Below are positions 16,955 through 25,874 of a stretch of DNA of 64,000 nt, piece after piece. Numbering within the stretch: the stretch's first letter is position 1; the number at the start of each line of letters is the position of its first letter. This DNA comes from Shewanella cyperi (GTDB lineage Bacteria > Pseudomonadota > Gammaproteobacteria > Enterobacterales > Shewanellaceae). The notes below the pieces were generated by a model. The model had not been told where the DNA came from. It worked only from the letters and a program-made list of their open reading frames with translations, and did not search any database. The position numbers were made by a program, and so were the translations under genes. The DNA lies in the NCBI RefSeq assembly GCF_017354985.1, contig NZ_CP071501.1, positions 4,007,001-4,071,000 on the forward strand, written 5' to 3'.

Positions 16955-17769
16955 TTTTCCGACTCTTCCCCCAGCGCCGGGATCCGCTCATATTTGAACT
17001 GATAACGACGCTTGAGTTCGGCTATGGCATCGGCCTGTTCCCGCAAAAAGCGATCAAATTGGGCAATAATGGCCGGATGTTTGATGGTCGACAGGCTGAA
17101 TTCGCCACTTGAATAGGGTAATCCCGGATCGAATTGCACTTCCTTGTCCTTGCCCAGCGCCATAAAGTGCGCCCGCACCACATCGGCATTCAGATAAACC
17201 CCGTCCACCCTCTGTCGCAGCAACATGGCAATCACGGCTTCCACCGAGGACACCTCAAGTATTTCCAATTGCCCACGGGCAACCCTGGGCACATAGTGCA
17301 CTGCAGTCCAGCCTATGGGCATGGCCATACGCTTTAGACTGTCCAGCGGCTTGCCCACATTACCGCTGTGGCGGCTGATACCATCGACATAACCCACCAC
17401 CCCGGCACTGTACACCAGGGTTTTATCGGCCTTCATATCGATAAGCCATTGGGGATTATCCGGGTACTGAAAGTCGACCCGGCCGTTGAACAGATCTTTT
17501 ACGGTGCGGATATAGGGTTCGGCCATGTACACAAAGCGGTAATTATGCTGTTGGGCAAAGAGGTCGAGCACATCGCGGCCAAAGCCCGAGTAGCGCCCAT
17601 TTTGCATAAAGTAATGGGGTGGATAATAAAAATTTTGCACCCCGATAATGAAGGTCGGCCGGGTATCGGGAGGATTCGGCGGTGAAATGGTATCAATATC
17701 CGGATCGGCTCCCCAGACCTGGGCACACACACCCAGCAATGCCACCAACGCCCACCACAATTTCATCAT
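16951..17769 (-). CDS. Orphan periplasmic amino-acid-type binding protein
   Basis: 272 residues with a signal peptide (WWALVALLGVCAQVWG) and a bilobed SBP_bac_3-like body: FIIGVQNFYYPPHYF, GFGRDVLDLFAQQ and DLFNGRVDFQYP in lobe 1, SVEAVIAMLLRQRVDGVYLN in the hinge region, and a C-terminal lobe ending in a charged helix. Such proteins bind amino acids or other small ligands in the periplasm. No permease or ATPase gene is adjacent, so it may serve signalling or another transporter. A terminator separates it from the upstream GH31 gene. Confidence 0.8.
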   Translation of the reverse strand: MMKLWWALVALLGVCAQVWGADPDIDTISPPNPPDTRPTFIIGVQNFYYPPHYFMQNGRYSGFGRDVLDLFAQQHNYRFVYMAEPYIRTVKDLFNGRVDFQYPDNPQWLIDMKADKTLVYSAGVVGYVDGISRHSGNVGKPLDSLKRMAMPIGWTAVHYVPRVARGQLEILEVSSVEAVIAMLLRQRVDGVYLNADVVRAHFMALGKDKEVQFDPGLPYSSGEFSLSTIKHPAIIAQFDRFLREQADAIAELKRRYQFKYERIPALGEESEN

Positions 17770-17851
17770 TCATTGTCCGCAACCGGCCTTTTTTCAAGTC
17801 TAGGCCCTACAGTCCGGTAATACACAGCCAGACACACATCTTTGGCGCAGA

Positions 17852-17886
17852 CAAAAAAACAGCCGCACATCCGGCGGCTGTTTTTG
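17852..17886 (-). terminator. Terminator between GH31 and the binding-protein gene
   Basis: The stem CAGCCGC / GCGGCTG with a seven-base loop is flanked by seven A on the left (T-run for the leftward GH31 transcript) and five T on the right. It lies just after the GH31 stop. Confidence 0.88.
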
Positions 17887-17902
17887 TGGTGAATGACAAT
17901 CC

Positions 17903-20900
17903 CTATAGCTGACCGGGAACCGCAGGAAAGCCCAATACGGATGCATTGGCCCAGTTGCCACACACGCCCGGGCTGCCACCGGTAGTGCGCAGGCTAAGCA
18001 GACTCACGCCGCGGATATCCAGCTCGGGTTTGACCACGGCAGGGGCCTGTACCAGCCCGGAATCGTACAGCAGCCTGTCATCACCCCAAATTTGGAACTG
18101 CATTCCGCCCTTGCTGCGACAGCTGTCATCTATCCCCAGATCGGCCCGCAGCAATTGCCACTGGCCACTCAGGCGATAGTCGATGCGACTGCTGTGGGAC
18201 ACACCCAATCCCCTGCTGAACTTCAATCCATTCATTGACATCTGGGCACCATCACCGCTCTTACGCCCGCCATTGGCAAGGTTAAGCTCCACCGGCCCCA
18301 GGGCATTGTCGCTGCGAAGCGGCGATTGCTCAGCAAGGAACAACTGGGTTCTGGCCGTCTTGGGCTCGGACTGTTGCAACACCCTGAACTCAGAAATGGT
18401 GATGGGTGACACCTGTTTTGGCAGCAAGGCGTTATAGGCCTTGGCGGTGTCCTTGGCGGCGGTGACCATGGGATCGACTTCGGCCTGATCTTGGGTACTG
18501 AGCACTCTGAACCTCAACAAACTGCCTGGCTTGGCCGGGAATTCCACCTTTTGCAATTGCTGTGACTTGGCCAATCGTCCCTTGGCGACAGGTTCCCCCC
18601 ACTCGCCGTTATTGTCGCCCAGATAGACCTCATAGTCGGCCACTTGCCCATATTCCCAATGCTTGTCATTGCGAGGTGCAATCTCGAAGCCGGCGATCAG
18701 CCGTCGCTCGCCCAGGGCCAGGGTGAACTCATGGGCACCTGTCTTCTGGGACTGATCCCGCTTGGTGCGGAACCAGGTATCCGGATTGCCGTCAAAGGCG
18801 TTCTCCAGTGGATGGCCGGACTCCTCGGCGGGTCGTCCCAGCACTAACAGGCTATCGGCAGCCAGCTCGTTGCCAAGTTCGGGCGCAGCAGGATAACCGG
18901 CTGTGGTGGCCAGGGTCGCGGCGGCGTCTATGGCAAGCTGCAGCACCAGATTGTCGCGGATGGACACCCTGTCTGTTTTGACCAGCACAGTGCCGTACTT
19001 TTCCTCGCTGTAGGTCCAGCCACTGCGCGCCTTGGCCAGGGCCTTGGCATCCTTGAACAGCTTGAGTTTGGTACCATCCAGGGTTACGGCCTCAGGCTTG
19101 ACCCGGCTGTGGATCATCAGCTCGTACACCCGCTGCGACTCCTGCCCCTGAAAACTGCCCTGGGCAGCTTCAATGTGGACCTCTATGTCACCGGCCACGC
19201 CTTCGGGCGCTTTGACCGCGAAACGCTGTTGACTGAATTCCCCCTCCCGATAGCGGCGGCTGTTGCCGTCGTCCTCATACATTTGGTACTCGGACTCGCC
19301 CCAGGGGTAGATATCCAGGGTCAGCACATCCTTGGGCTTCTCACCGTCATACAGGGACTCGGGGTACATGGGCAGAATGGCACCGCCGCGGACAAACAGC
19401 GGCAGGGTTTTGAGATCCACCTGATAGTCCAGGCTGAGCCCCTCATCGGGCGCTTCCACCACCCGGCCATCCCAGTAATCTATCCACTGGCCCTTGGGCA
19501 GAAACACATCCTCGCGCCAGCCCTTGCTGGCGACCTGCGAGCGAAACACCGGCGCCACCAGCAGATCCTTGCCCACCAGGAACTGATATTTGTGTGCCTC
19601 GGTCAGGGTCTCGGCGCCTGTGGCGTGATCCCACATCAGGCCGCGCACTATGGGCGCCCCCGTCTGCTCCGTCTCCCAGGCCGTGGTGTACATGTAGGGC
19701 ATCAAGCGCATCTTGAGCTTGAGGTAGTCCCGGTTGATGCTGCGATAGGGCTCGTCATACCACCAGGGATGTTTGCGGGCCGCCTTGGACCAGCCGGACA
19801 TGCCCATCAGCACAGGGGTAAAAGACTTCCACTGCAGATCCCGGGTAAAGGTTTCCGGACTGCCACCAAAAATGGCATCCACGTCACCAGTGGCGTAGGC
19901 CTGGCCGGAGAGACCCGAACCTATCAGGGTGGGAATATGCCAGCGGATATAATCCCAGCTGGCGGACTGATCGCCGGTCCAGGTTACCGCATAACGCTGA
20001 ATCCCCGCCCAGCCCATCACGGTCCAGAGGAAGGGCCGGGAATCCGAATTGTTGAGTATGCCTTCGGCCGCTGCCTGGTTGGCATCCAGGGCAAACTGGT
20101 AGCCCTGGCCGGTCCAGGCCACGTCGAGTTTCTGGGCCCGGGTACCCGCACTGCCTACTTCCCAGGCAATCTTGTCCACCCCATTTTCGGTCCAAAGGCC
20201 GGTATGGAAACCATATTGGGCCAGGCCGGAGACCACCTCGGGCAGATCGGTATAACCACAGCCATAGCCGTCATTTGGCAAAATCCAACCACCGGGCATG
20301 TCATGCTCGCGATACTTTTTGGCCACCGAAGCTATCACATCCGGGGTGGTGCCCGTTGGGCCATCGCTCCAGCCCTCGGGTACCGTGCCCGGCTTTTTCA
20401 CATTGTCACCATCGTTATAACAATCGGCATCGCCATATTCGAAGGCCCAGCGGGGGATCAAGCGGGCACGGCCGGTCAGTTCGGTATAGTCGGCCAACAC
20501 CTGCTGTATGCTGCCGGGGGCAAAAATATAGGCGTCAAAACGCCCTTCCTGGTGCGCCAAGCGCAGGTAATCTGCGCCACGGAAGTCATAGCTGCCATCA
20601 CTCCAGGTGTTGCGCAAAATACCGTAGCCCTTGCTGGACATGAAAAACGGCGCCGGACTGGGCCTGTCGCCCTCTTCCCAGCCGCCAGAATAGGAAATCT
20701 CCAGACTCTTGCCCCTGAACTCAAAGGCACCGTTCTGCTGGCCCCCACCGTAGAAAAACTCATCAGCGTCTGCACTCAGGGTTTGTACCGTGCTGTCCTG
20801 GTTCAGCTCCAGACTTTGCACTTCCTCGGTGATCAGGGTGCGATTGTCGGCCCTATACAGGGCAAAACGCAGCGGTTGCTTGTAGATCCGCAGCGCCAGC

Positions 20901-21235
20901 GCCGAGGTGGTCAATAACTGGTATTGACCCTGATCGCTCAGTTCAAAAGCCACCGGTTGGTAGTCACGCTTCACCACTATGGCGGCGGCCTTGCTGCCTT
21001 CATCACTCAACTCGCCACCGGATCCTGCCTGAATGCGCAACAGGCTGGGTTTAAGCACATCGATTTGCAGTTTAGTCCGGTTATCCGTGGTCAGAGTGAG
21101 TTGACTCACACCTGGTTCCACACCTGTGAGCACACCCACGGGGGCTGCCAGACCTTGGCCACAGTACACAATGGCAGCCAGCGCCAGGGCTGTGGGACGG
21201 CAGCACAGGGCGAAAAGGGGAAATGGCTTGGGCAT
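17903..21235 (-). CDS. Secreted GH31 glycosidase with CBM32-like and NPCBM domains
   Basis: 1110 residues with a signal peptide. An N-terminal beta domain (FFYGGGQQNG) leads to a GH31 barrel with PRWAFEYGDADCYN, the nucleophile region LDVAWTG (Asp near 371), WTGDQSASW (acid/base Asp near 418) and YMYTTAWE. Beta domains of DUF5110 type follow. An F5/8-type galactose-binding domain (LENAFDGNPDTWF near 808) and a C-terminal NPCBM domain (978-1105, GLGVSHSSRIDY) complete it. It hydrolyses alpha-linked sugars outside the cytoplasm. The LDVAWTG/WTGDQS pattern resembles, from memory, GH31 alpha-N-acetylgalactosaminidases more than alpha-glucosidases, but the substrate is unproven. AGGAAGAAA precedes the ATG. 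Confidence 0.9.
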   Translation of the reverse strand: MPKPFPLFALCCRPTALALAAIVYCGQGLAAPVGVLTGVEPGVSQLTLTTDNRTKLQIDVLKPSLLRIQAGSGGELSDEGSKAAAIVVKRDYQPVAFELSDQGQYQLLTTSALALRIYKQPLRFALYRADNRTLITEEVQSLELNQDSTVQTLSADADEFFYGGGQQNGAFEFRGKSLEISYSGGWEEGDRPSPAPFFMSSKGYGILRNTWSDGSYDFRGADYLRLAHQEGRFDAYIFAPGSIQQVLADYTELTGRARLIPRWAFEYGDADCYNDGDNVKKPGTVPEGWSDGPTGTTPDVIASVAKKYREHDMPGGWILPNDGYGCGYTDLPEVVSGLAQYGFHTGLWTENGVDKIAWEVGSAGTRAQKLDVAWTGQGYQFALDANQAAAEGILNNSDSRPFLWTVMGWAGIQRYAVTWTGDQSASWDYIRWHIPTLIGSGLSGQAYATGDVDAIFGGSPETFTRDLQWKSFTPVLMGMSGWSKAARKHPWWYDEPYRSINRDYLKLKMRLMPYMYTTAWETEQTGAPIVRGLMWDHATGAETLTEAHKYQFLVGKDLLVAPVFRSQVASKGWREDVFLPKGQWIDYWDGRVVEAPDEGLSLDYQVDLKTLPLFVRGGAILPMYPESLYDGEKPKDVLTLDIYPWGESEYQMYEDDGNSRRYREGEFSQQRFAVKAPEGVAGDIEVHIEAAQGSFQGQESQRVYELMIHSRVKPEAVTLDGTKLKLFKDAKALAKARSGWTYSEEKYGTVLVKTDRVSIRDNLVLQLAIDAAATLATTAGYPAAPELGNELAADSLLVLGRPAEESGHPLENAFDGNPDTWFRTKRDQSQKTGAHEFTLALGERRLIAGFEIAPRNDKHWEYGQVADYEVYLGDNNGEWGEPVAKGRLAKSQQLQKVEFPAKPGSLLRFRVLSTQDQAEVDPMVTAAKDTAKAYNALLPKQVSPITISEFRVLQQSEPKTARTQLFLAEQSPLRSDNALGPVELNLANGGRKSGDGAQMSMNGLKFSRGLGVSHSSRIDYRLSGQWQLLRADLGIDDSCRSKGGMQFQIWGDDRLLYDSGLVQAPAVVKPELDIRGVSLLSLRTTGGSPGVCGNWANASVLGFPAVPGQL

Positions 21236-21297
21236 TTTCTTCCTCGGAGATCTTGTAGGGTTACGGTGAATACGGCTTCACAAAGGAACAACCACCA

Positions 21298-21350
21298 TAA
21301 AACAAAAGCAAACAAAAGAAAACATCGACAAAACGAAAACAAACAAAACC
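21298..21350 (-). other. A-poor, T/G-rich leader of the GH31 gene
   Basis: Read on the GH31 strand, this 53-base stretch is made almost wholly of TTTTG/TTTG/TTTTC units with only two or three A. It lies between the upstream DUF2339 stop and the GH31 start, probably within the untranslated leader or the promoter spacer. It is low-complexity sequence of unknown role. Confidence 0.5.
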
Positions 21351-21376
21351 ACTTAAGATGGATGAAGAGGAGAATT

Positions 21377-21394
21377 CCCGGCCACCCGGCCGGG
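21377..21394 (-). terminator. GC hairpin after the DUF2339 gene
   Basis: CCCGGCC / GGCCGGG with loop ACCC forms a very stable hairpin six bases after the stop codon at 21400. The following leftward bases (AATTCTCCTCTTC) are only partly T-rich, so termination may be incomplete. Confidence 0.6.
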
Positions 21395-21399
21395 ATTGC

Positions 21400-24306
21400 T
21401 TACTCCAGATTCAAAACACGATTGCGGGCTTTCTGGAAGAAGAAGGCCACGGCCAGCAAGATGGCGCCTATCAGCATAAATACCACTATTTTCTGCAATA
21501 GGGAGGCCGAGGCCATATCCAGCAACAACAGCTTGAGACAGGCCAGGGCAAAGATGCCACCCGCCAGACGCAACAGCGACTGATTGGCGGGTTTGAGGCT
21601 GAGGAACATCAGCCAACAACCGTGGCACACCATCAACAGGGCACTGAGCCCGGCAGCCAGTGCACCGCCCAGGGTCAGCGACAGGGGCAGATAGGTCAGC
21701 AGCAACAGACCATGCCAGCCCATGGGCCGCCAGCGGGAAGGCAACTGCCGGTGCCAACGCCGCAAGGCTCTCAGCCTGCGAACTTGTGCCTGCCACATCA
21801 GGGCCAGACAGGTCAGTTGCGCCAGCCCGAGTAACCAGGGATCGACACCCCGGGTATCTACCGGGAGCCAGGCCAACCAGAGCACGAGAGCGGCGGCAAA
21901 AAATCCGCCCAGGGCCAGGCCATAATTGGGCCTTAAGCATGCTGCCGGAGCCCCCTGCAACAGCCAATAAAAATAGCTCGCCACCGCCAGGGAACTGAAG
22001 GCCAGGGTATTGCTGTAATAGCCTTCAATGCTGTGCGCTATCACGGCTACCACCAGGGCGCCGTAGAAGGGCGCCAGTTGCCAGCCCAGGCGGCAGCTCT
22101 GTTGCCACAACCAGGGAAGGCGGCCGAATCTGAGCACCAGGGCGCCAAGCCAGACAGCGCCCATGGTCAGGGCCAGCAAGCCCTGCCAACGCTGCTGCAG
22201 ACACTCAACCGCCGTGGTCAGGATGGCCAACCATAGCAGCACCTCGGCCTCACGCATCAGCAGGGGATGGCGGAAACGACGGCCAATGATCAGGGCCAAG
22301 GCCGCCACGCCCCACAGGGCCGGTGCCAACCAGGCCACATAACTGACCACCACCTTGGGCAACAGCAGCAAGGGCAACAGGAACAAGGTCAGCAAACGGG
22401 CATACCAGGCCAGCTTCTTCATCCTGCCCTTGGGATACAGGCGCCGGTAGCCATACCAGGCCCCCAGCAGACCAAGGAACAGGAAGATCCGCGCCAGTTG
22501 CGCATACAGGGGCTGGGCACTGAAATGGACACTGCCACTGACAACTATGCCTTGCAGCACCACCAGGGCGGGTAACAGTTGCAGCACCCAGGCAAGCATT
22601 TCACTGCCGCGCAATTGCCAGCGTTTGGCAAGGTAAAGTAGTGCCAACCCAAGGGGCATAACCAAAAGCACAGAGTATTCCTGCACCAGCAGATAGGCGC
22701 TTCCCAGCAGCGCCAACACCAAACACAGATTGGCCAGCTCCCTGACCAGGGTCAGCAGACGGGCTTCAAGTGTGCCGGGCGTTGCCGGCGCCGCCAGCAT
22801 GCGTGCCGCAAGATAAAGGGCCGCTGTGCTCAACCACCAGGCGATAAACGGCAAATCAAAGGAAAAAGCGCCCCCGACCAGCAATTCCAGCCAGGGAGGG
22901 CAATTGATGGCCAGCCCCAGCAACAGCAAGGCGATGGATTCCAGTCGCAGCGATACCTGGCGCTCACGACATCCGAGATACAGCAACAGCAGGGCTTCAA
23001 ACAGCAACACCAGTCCCAGTTGTTCATCGCTGAGCAGATAGAGGGCGGCAAAGCCCGCCAACGCCGCGGCGCCAAACCAACACAGATGCCTGAAGCCCCT
23101 CAGTCGCCAGCCGGCCAGGGACAGGATCAGCCCATTGAACGCCAGCCATTGGCCGGGAAATTCGGAGAAACTCCCCAGACTGTAGATCATAAAGGCCAGC
23201 AAGGCCGCAGGCAGCGCCAACAGCCTGTGGCTTAAGCCATTGCGGCCAAAGAGCCACAGGATCGAAGCGCCATAAAGATAGAAAATGCCATGCAGGCACA
23301 ATAGGGCCAACCAGCCCATGGTACCTGTCACCAAGGGGAGGTCGAGATAGAATCCCAGCACTTCAATGCAGGCCATGTGCAGCACGGCCGTGGTTTCCAG
23401 CAACAGCGGCCAGCGCAGCCGCTGGCACAAGGCCACCGAGCCCAGCCCCAGGAGCAGCAGGTAAGGAAGATACATCAGCGGAGCCTGGCTGCCGGGCAAT
23501 AACATCAGCGGCGCCAGGGAGCCGCCCAAAAGGGCCACTATGCTGATGACCCGGGCCTCCAACCGCAGCGCCAACCAATAACCGCCCAGGGTGATAGCGA
23601 GCAACAACAGATAACTCAGGCTGTCGGGGATAAGCCCGTAATAGGGGCCGACAAAGTAGCCGCAGAGATAATTGATGACAAGTCCCAGCCCCACCAGGGC
23701 CGAGCCAAAATCGGCCACCGCGGGTTGTCGTCGCCTGAGCCAAACACCCAGTCCCAGGATGGCGTTGGCACAGGCAAAGCCCAACAACGCCTTGCCCGTA
23801 TCCGACAACCAGTTGTCGAGGGAATACTGCAACAGATAACCAAAGCCCAGGGTCATGGCGATGATGCCGGCCACTGTCATCAGGAATACCGGCCCCTGAC
23901 CCTTTGACTGGTAATGGCGGTAAAAATCCTGCGCTTGCCCCAGGAGTCCGGCCAGGGGGCCAAGGAGTCCTGCAAGGCCGGTGGCCAGCGCCGCCCCGGC
24001 CTTTTGACTCCAGCCTGGTGCCCTTTTCGCGGTTTGCGGGTGAGCTGGCGTTACCTGAGCCGATACCGCGGCCTCTTGAGGTTCTGCCTTGTGCCAGGGA
24101 GAGGCGGTTGCAGGGCCCATCGCCTGAGCTTGCGCCTCGGGCACCGAGTCCTCGCCCCGGAGCAGTAACTGCGCCAGCTGATCCTCCAGCGCCTCCAGAC
24201 GCAGCTCTGTCTGTAAATGCCGCTCCTGCTCCTGCTGTTTTAGGAGCTGCAACTCCCGCAGCAACTGCTGCAGTTGTGCCGCTGACGTCCCTTCCGTTGA
24301 CTTCAT
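21400..24306 (-). CDS. DUF2339 multi-pass membrane protein
   Basis: 968 residues. Residues 1-45 are a charged coiled-coil-like helix rich in Gln, Glu and Leu. A Pro/Ala-rich linker follows, and from about 130 onward there are some 25 hydrophobic segments dominated by Leu and Ala. This matches DUF2339 proteins of Gram-negative bacteria, whose function is unknown. Motifs such as LGFGYLLQYSLDN and GLGLVINYLCGYFVGPYYGL are typical of the family's first membrane block. It lies 78 bases downstream of the VOC gene. Confidence 0.85.
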   Translation of the reverse strand: MKSTEGTSAAQLQQLLRELQLLKQQEQERHLQTELRLEALEDQLAQLLLRGEDSVPEAQAQAMGPATASPWHKAEPQEAAVSAQVTPAHPQTAKRAPGWSQKAGAALATGLAGLLGPLAGLLGQAQDFYRHYQSKGQGPVFLMTVAGIIAMTLGFGYLLQYSLDNWLSDTGKALLGFACANAILGLGVWLRRRQPAVADFGSALVGLGLVINYLCGYFVGPYYGLIPDSLSYLLLLAITLGGYWLALRLEARVISIVALLGGSLAPLMLLPGSQAPLMYLPYLLLLGLGSVALCQRLRWPLLLETTAVLHMACIEVLGFYLDLPLVTGTMGWLALLCLHGIFYLYGASILWLFGRNGLSHRLLALPAALLAFMIYSLGSFSEFPGQWLAFNGLILSLAGWRLRGFRHLCWFGAAALAGFAALYLLSDEQLGLVLLFEALLLLYLGCRERQVSLRLESIALLLLGLAINCPPWLELLVGGAFSFDLPFIAWWLSTAALYLAARMLAAPATPGTLEARLLTLVRELANLCLVLALLGSAYLLVQEYSVLLVMPLGLALLYLAKRWQLRGSEMLAWVLQLLPALVVLQGIVVSGSVHFSAQPLYAQLARIFLFLGLLGAWYGYRRLYPKGRMKKLAWYARLLTLFLLPLLLLPKVVVSYVAWLAPALWGVAALALIIGRRFRHPLLMREAEVLLWLAILTTAVECLQQRWQGLLALTMGAVWLGALVLRFGRLPWLWQQSCRLGWQLAPFYGALVVAVIAHSIEGYYSNTLAFSSLAVASYFYWLLQGAPAACLRPNYGLALGGFFAAALVLWLAWLPVDTRGVDPWLLGLAQLTCLALMWQAQVRRLRALRRWHRQLPSRWRPMGWHGLLLLTYLPLSLTLGGALAAGLSALLMVCHGCWLMFLSLKPANQSLLRLAGGIFALACLKLLLLDMASASLLQKIVVFMLIGAILLAVAFFFQKARNRVLNLE

Positions 24307-24384
24307 AGCCCGCCCATTTGCTTTAGATTCTGCCTGCCAATAGTGGCCTTACCCCGATATACACAAAACCATTCCGCCACACCA

Positions 24385-24780
24385 CTAGCCGGGCAGATGA
24401 CAAACGGCCTCAACATTATTGCCATCGGGGTCGAGCACAAAGGCGCCAAAATAGTGCTGATGGTACTGGGGCCTGAGCCCTGGGGCGCCGTTATCTGCAC
24501 CGCCGGCAGCCAGGGCCGCATGATAAAAGTCGCTCACGGCTGCCCGATCACGGGCCGCAAAGGCGGTATGTCTGGGGGTTGCCGCCTCACTGCTCTCGAT
24601 CACCCAGAACACCGGTCTGCCGTCCGGACCGAAAGCGCACATGCGCTGGGTAGGCCAATCGGGGTTCCAATGGGCCACCTCTTCCAGCACCAAGGGATAG
24701 CCAAGGGGAGCCAGCGCGGCCTGATAAAAAGCCTTGGTAACTTCATAGTCTGTAGCATAGCTGCTTAAGTGATCTATCAT
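24385..24780 (-). CDS. VOC-family (glyoxalase/dioxygenase fold) protein
   Basis: 131 residues with two beta-alpha-beta-beta-beta units: MIDHLSSYATDYEVTKAFY at the N-terminus and HTAFAARDRAAVSDFYHAAL in the second half. It closes with the typical FVLDPDGNNVEAVCH. Family members bind a metal and act on small electrophiles or antibiotics; the substrate is unknown. ATG 24780 lies six bases after AAAGGA; an ATG two codons earlier touches that site and is less likely. It lies 30 bases after the predicted membrane-HTH gene. Confidence 0.85.
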   Translation of the reverse strand: MIDHLSSYATDYEVTKAFYQAALAPLGYPLVLEEVAHWNPDWPTQRMCAFGPDGRPVFWVIESSEAATPRHTAFAARDRAAVSDFYHAALAAGGADNGAPGLRPQYHQHYFGAFVLDPDGNNVEAVCHLPG

Positions 24781-24810
24781 GTTCATTCCTTTGTCAAAAA
24801 TGACAGGACG

Positions 24811-25635
24811 TCATCGCCGGTTGCCCCTGTCTACATCAAAGGTTCCAAGCGCAAAGGGACCACCGCCATTAATGTCCTTGTCGTAATGAATGGTCAACCA
24901 ATAACCATTGGCGGGGCCACTGCGGGGCATTCTTAGCATGGCCACGCCAATCCAGATTTCCTTGGCAGAACCACCAACCAGGGTCGCCCGATAACTTAGG
25001 GCGGCATTATCGCCAAGATACTCACCATTGGCCTCAAACAGGGCTTGTTGGCGTCGTTCGGGCTTGCCCTTTGGGAAATAGTACATATCGGCAATTAATC
25101 GCACCTTGTCGCCATCAATGTTGACCTTGGCGTTGTGAAATTCATACTGATACATAGCCGAATGAAAATTGTTTAGCTCTATGAAGTTATGCTTGTCTAT
25201 ATCTTTTCCTGCACCTTCAAAAGTCCATTCAAACCGCTCTGTTTCAGCAACCTGTTTAGTGTCCGCATTGACCGGAAATCCATTGGCCAACCAGATCCAC
25301 AGCAAGGTGATGAATATCACAACGCCAATGACCACCCCATAAAACAAGCCTGCAACTTTGGCATGATTTTCATCTCCACTTGGCTCTATTTCTATCTCGT
25401 CTTGAATAAGGGGAGGCAGTAAATATTGCTGCTGAAATTGATCGTAATTCAGAAAATCCAAATTTAATGCCAGAGACAATTTTCGGCATTCAATTTCATT
25501 GAAAAGCAAAGGGTTGGATAACTTTTTGTAAAAAGTCGATTCCTTGAAGCCATGTTGGCGTATGAAACTTTTTTTACTGACACCCGTGGTTTGCAGGACT
25601 CTATTGAGCTCCATCTCAAGAACGCTTCTGTCCAT
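24811..25635 (-). CDS. Predicted membrane-anchored HTH-like protein, unknown family
   Basis: I do not recognise the family. The 274 residues have three parts. Residues 1-70 are cytoplasmic and helical with a helix-turn-helix look (TGVSKKSFIRQHGFKESTFYKKL). There is one membrane segment near 93-115 (GLFYGVVIGVVIFITLLWIW). The remaining part, about 160 residues, is probably periplasmic and beta-rich (MYQYEFHNAKVNIDGDKVRLI). This is the architecture of ToxR/CadC-type one-component regulators, although the head is not a winged helix of the OmpR type by eye. ATG 25635 is preferred over TTG 25650; neither has a clear ribosome-binding site. It is divergent from the PKD lipoprotein, across an AT-rich spacer with repeated elements. 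Confidence 0.75.
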   Translation of the reverse strand: MDRSVLEMELNRVLQTTGVSKKSFIRQHGFKESTFYKKLSNPLLFNEIECRKLSLALNLDFLNYDQFQQQYLLPPLIQDEIEIEPSGDENHAKVAGLFYGVVIGVVIFITLLWIWLANGFPVNADTKQVAETERFEWTFEGAGKDIDKHNFIELNNFHSAMYQYEFHNAKVNIDGDKVRLIADMYYFPKGKPERRQQALFEANGEYLGDNAALSYRATLVGGSAKEIWIGVAMLRMPRSGPANGYWLTIHYDKDINGGGPFALGTFDVDRGNRR

Positions 25636-25690
25636 AATATTTATTCGCAATCAAAGTGTTAGATACTCTTTCCGTGTCTATTTTAAGCAC

Positions 25691-25790
25691 AGTTGCAAGC
25701 GGTAGCAACTTAGTATTAACAATATTGCGCTCAGGGTGTACGGCCAACATGACTTATTTGGCAACTCCAGTTGGGTAATAAGTATTAATT
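25691..25790. promoter_or_regulatory. Duplicated operator-like elements between the HTH and lipoprotein genes
   Basis: AGTTGC-N8-GCAACT is a perfect inverted repeat at 25691-25710. GCAACT-CC-AGTTG repeats the same half-sites in the opposite order at 25761-25773. Each copy is followed within a few bases by AGTATTAA (25712-25719 and 25781-25788). The 69-base spacing of the second element suggests a duplicated binding module governing both divergent genes. Confidence 0.55.
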
Positions 25791-25874
25791 GGCTGACATC
25801 AAAGTCTCGTGGAAATAGGCAATAGGCTCAATCCCACCTTTTATATATCGCCGACTCGAAAAGGAATTTTACCG

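Noticed and set aside
19109..20917. 602-codon plus-strand open frame
   Set aside because: It is the shadow of the GH31 gene, rich in His, Gly and Leu without domain motifs.
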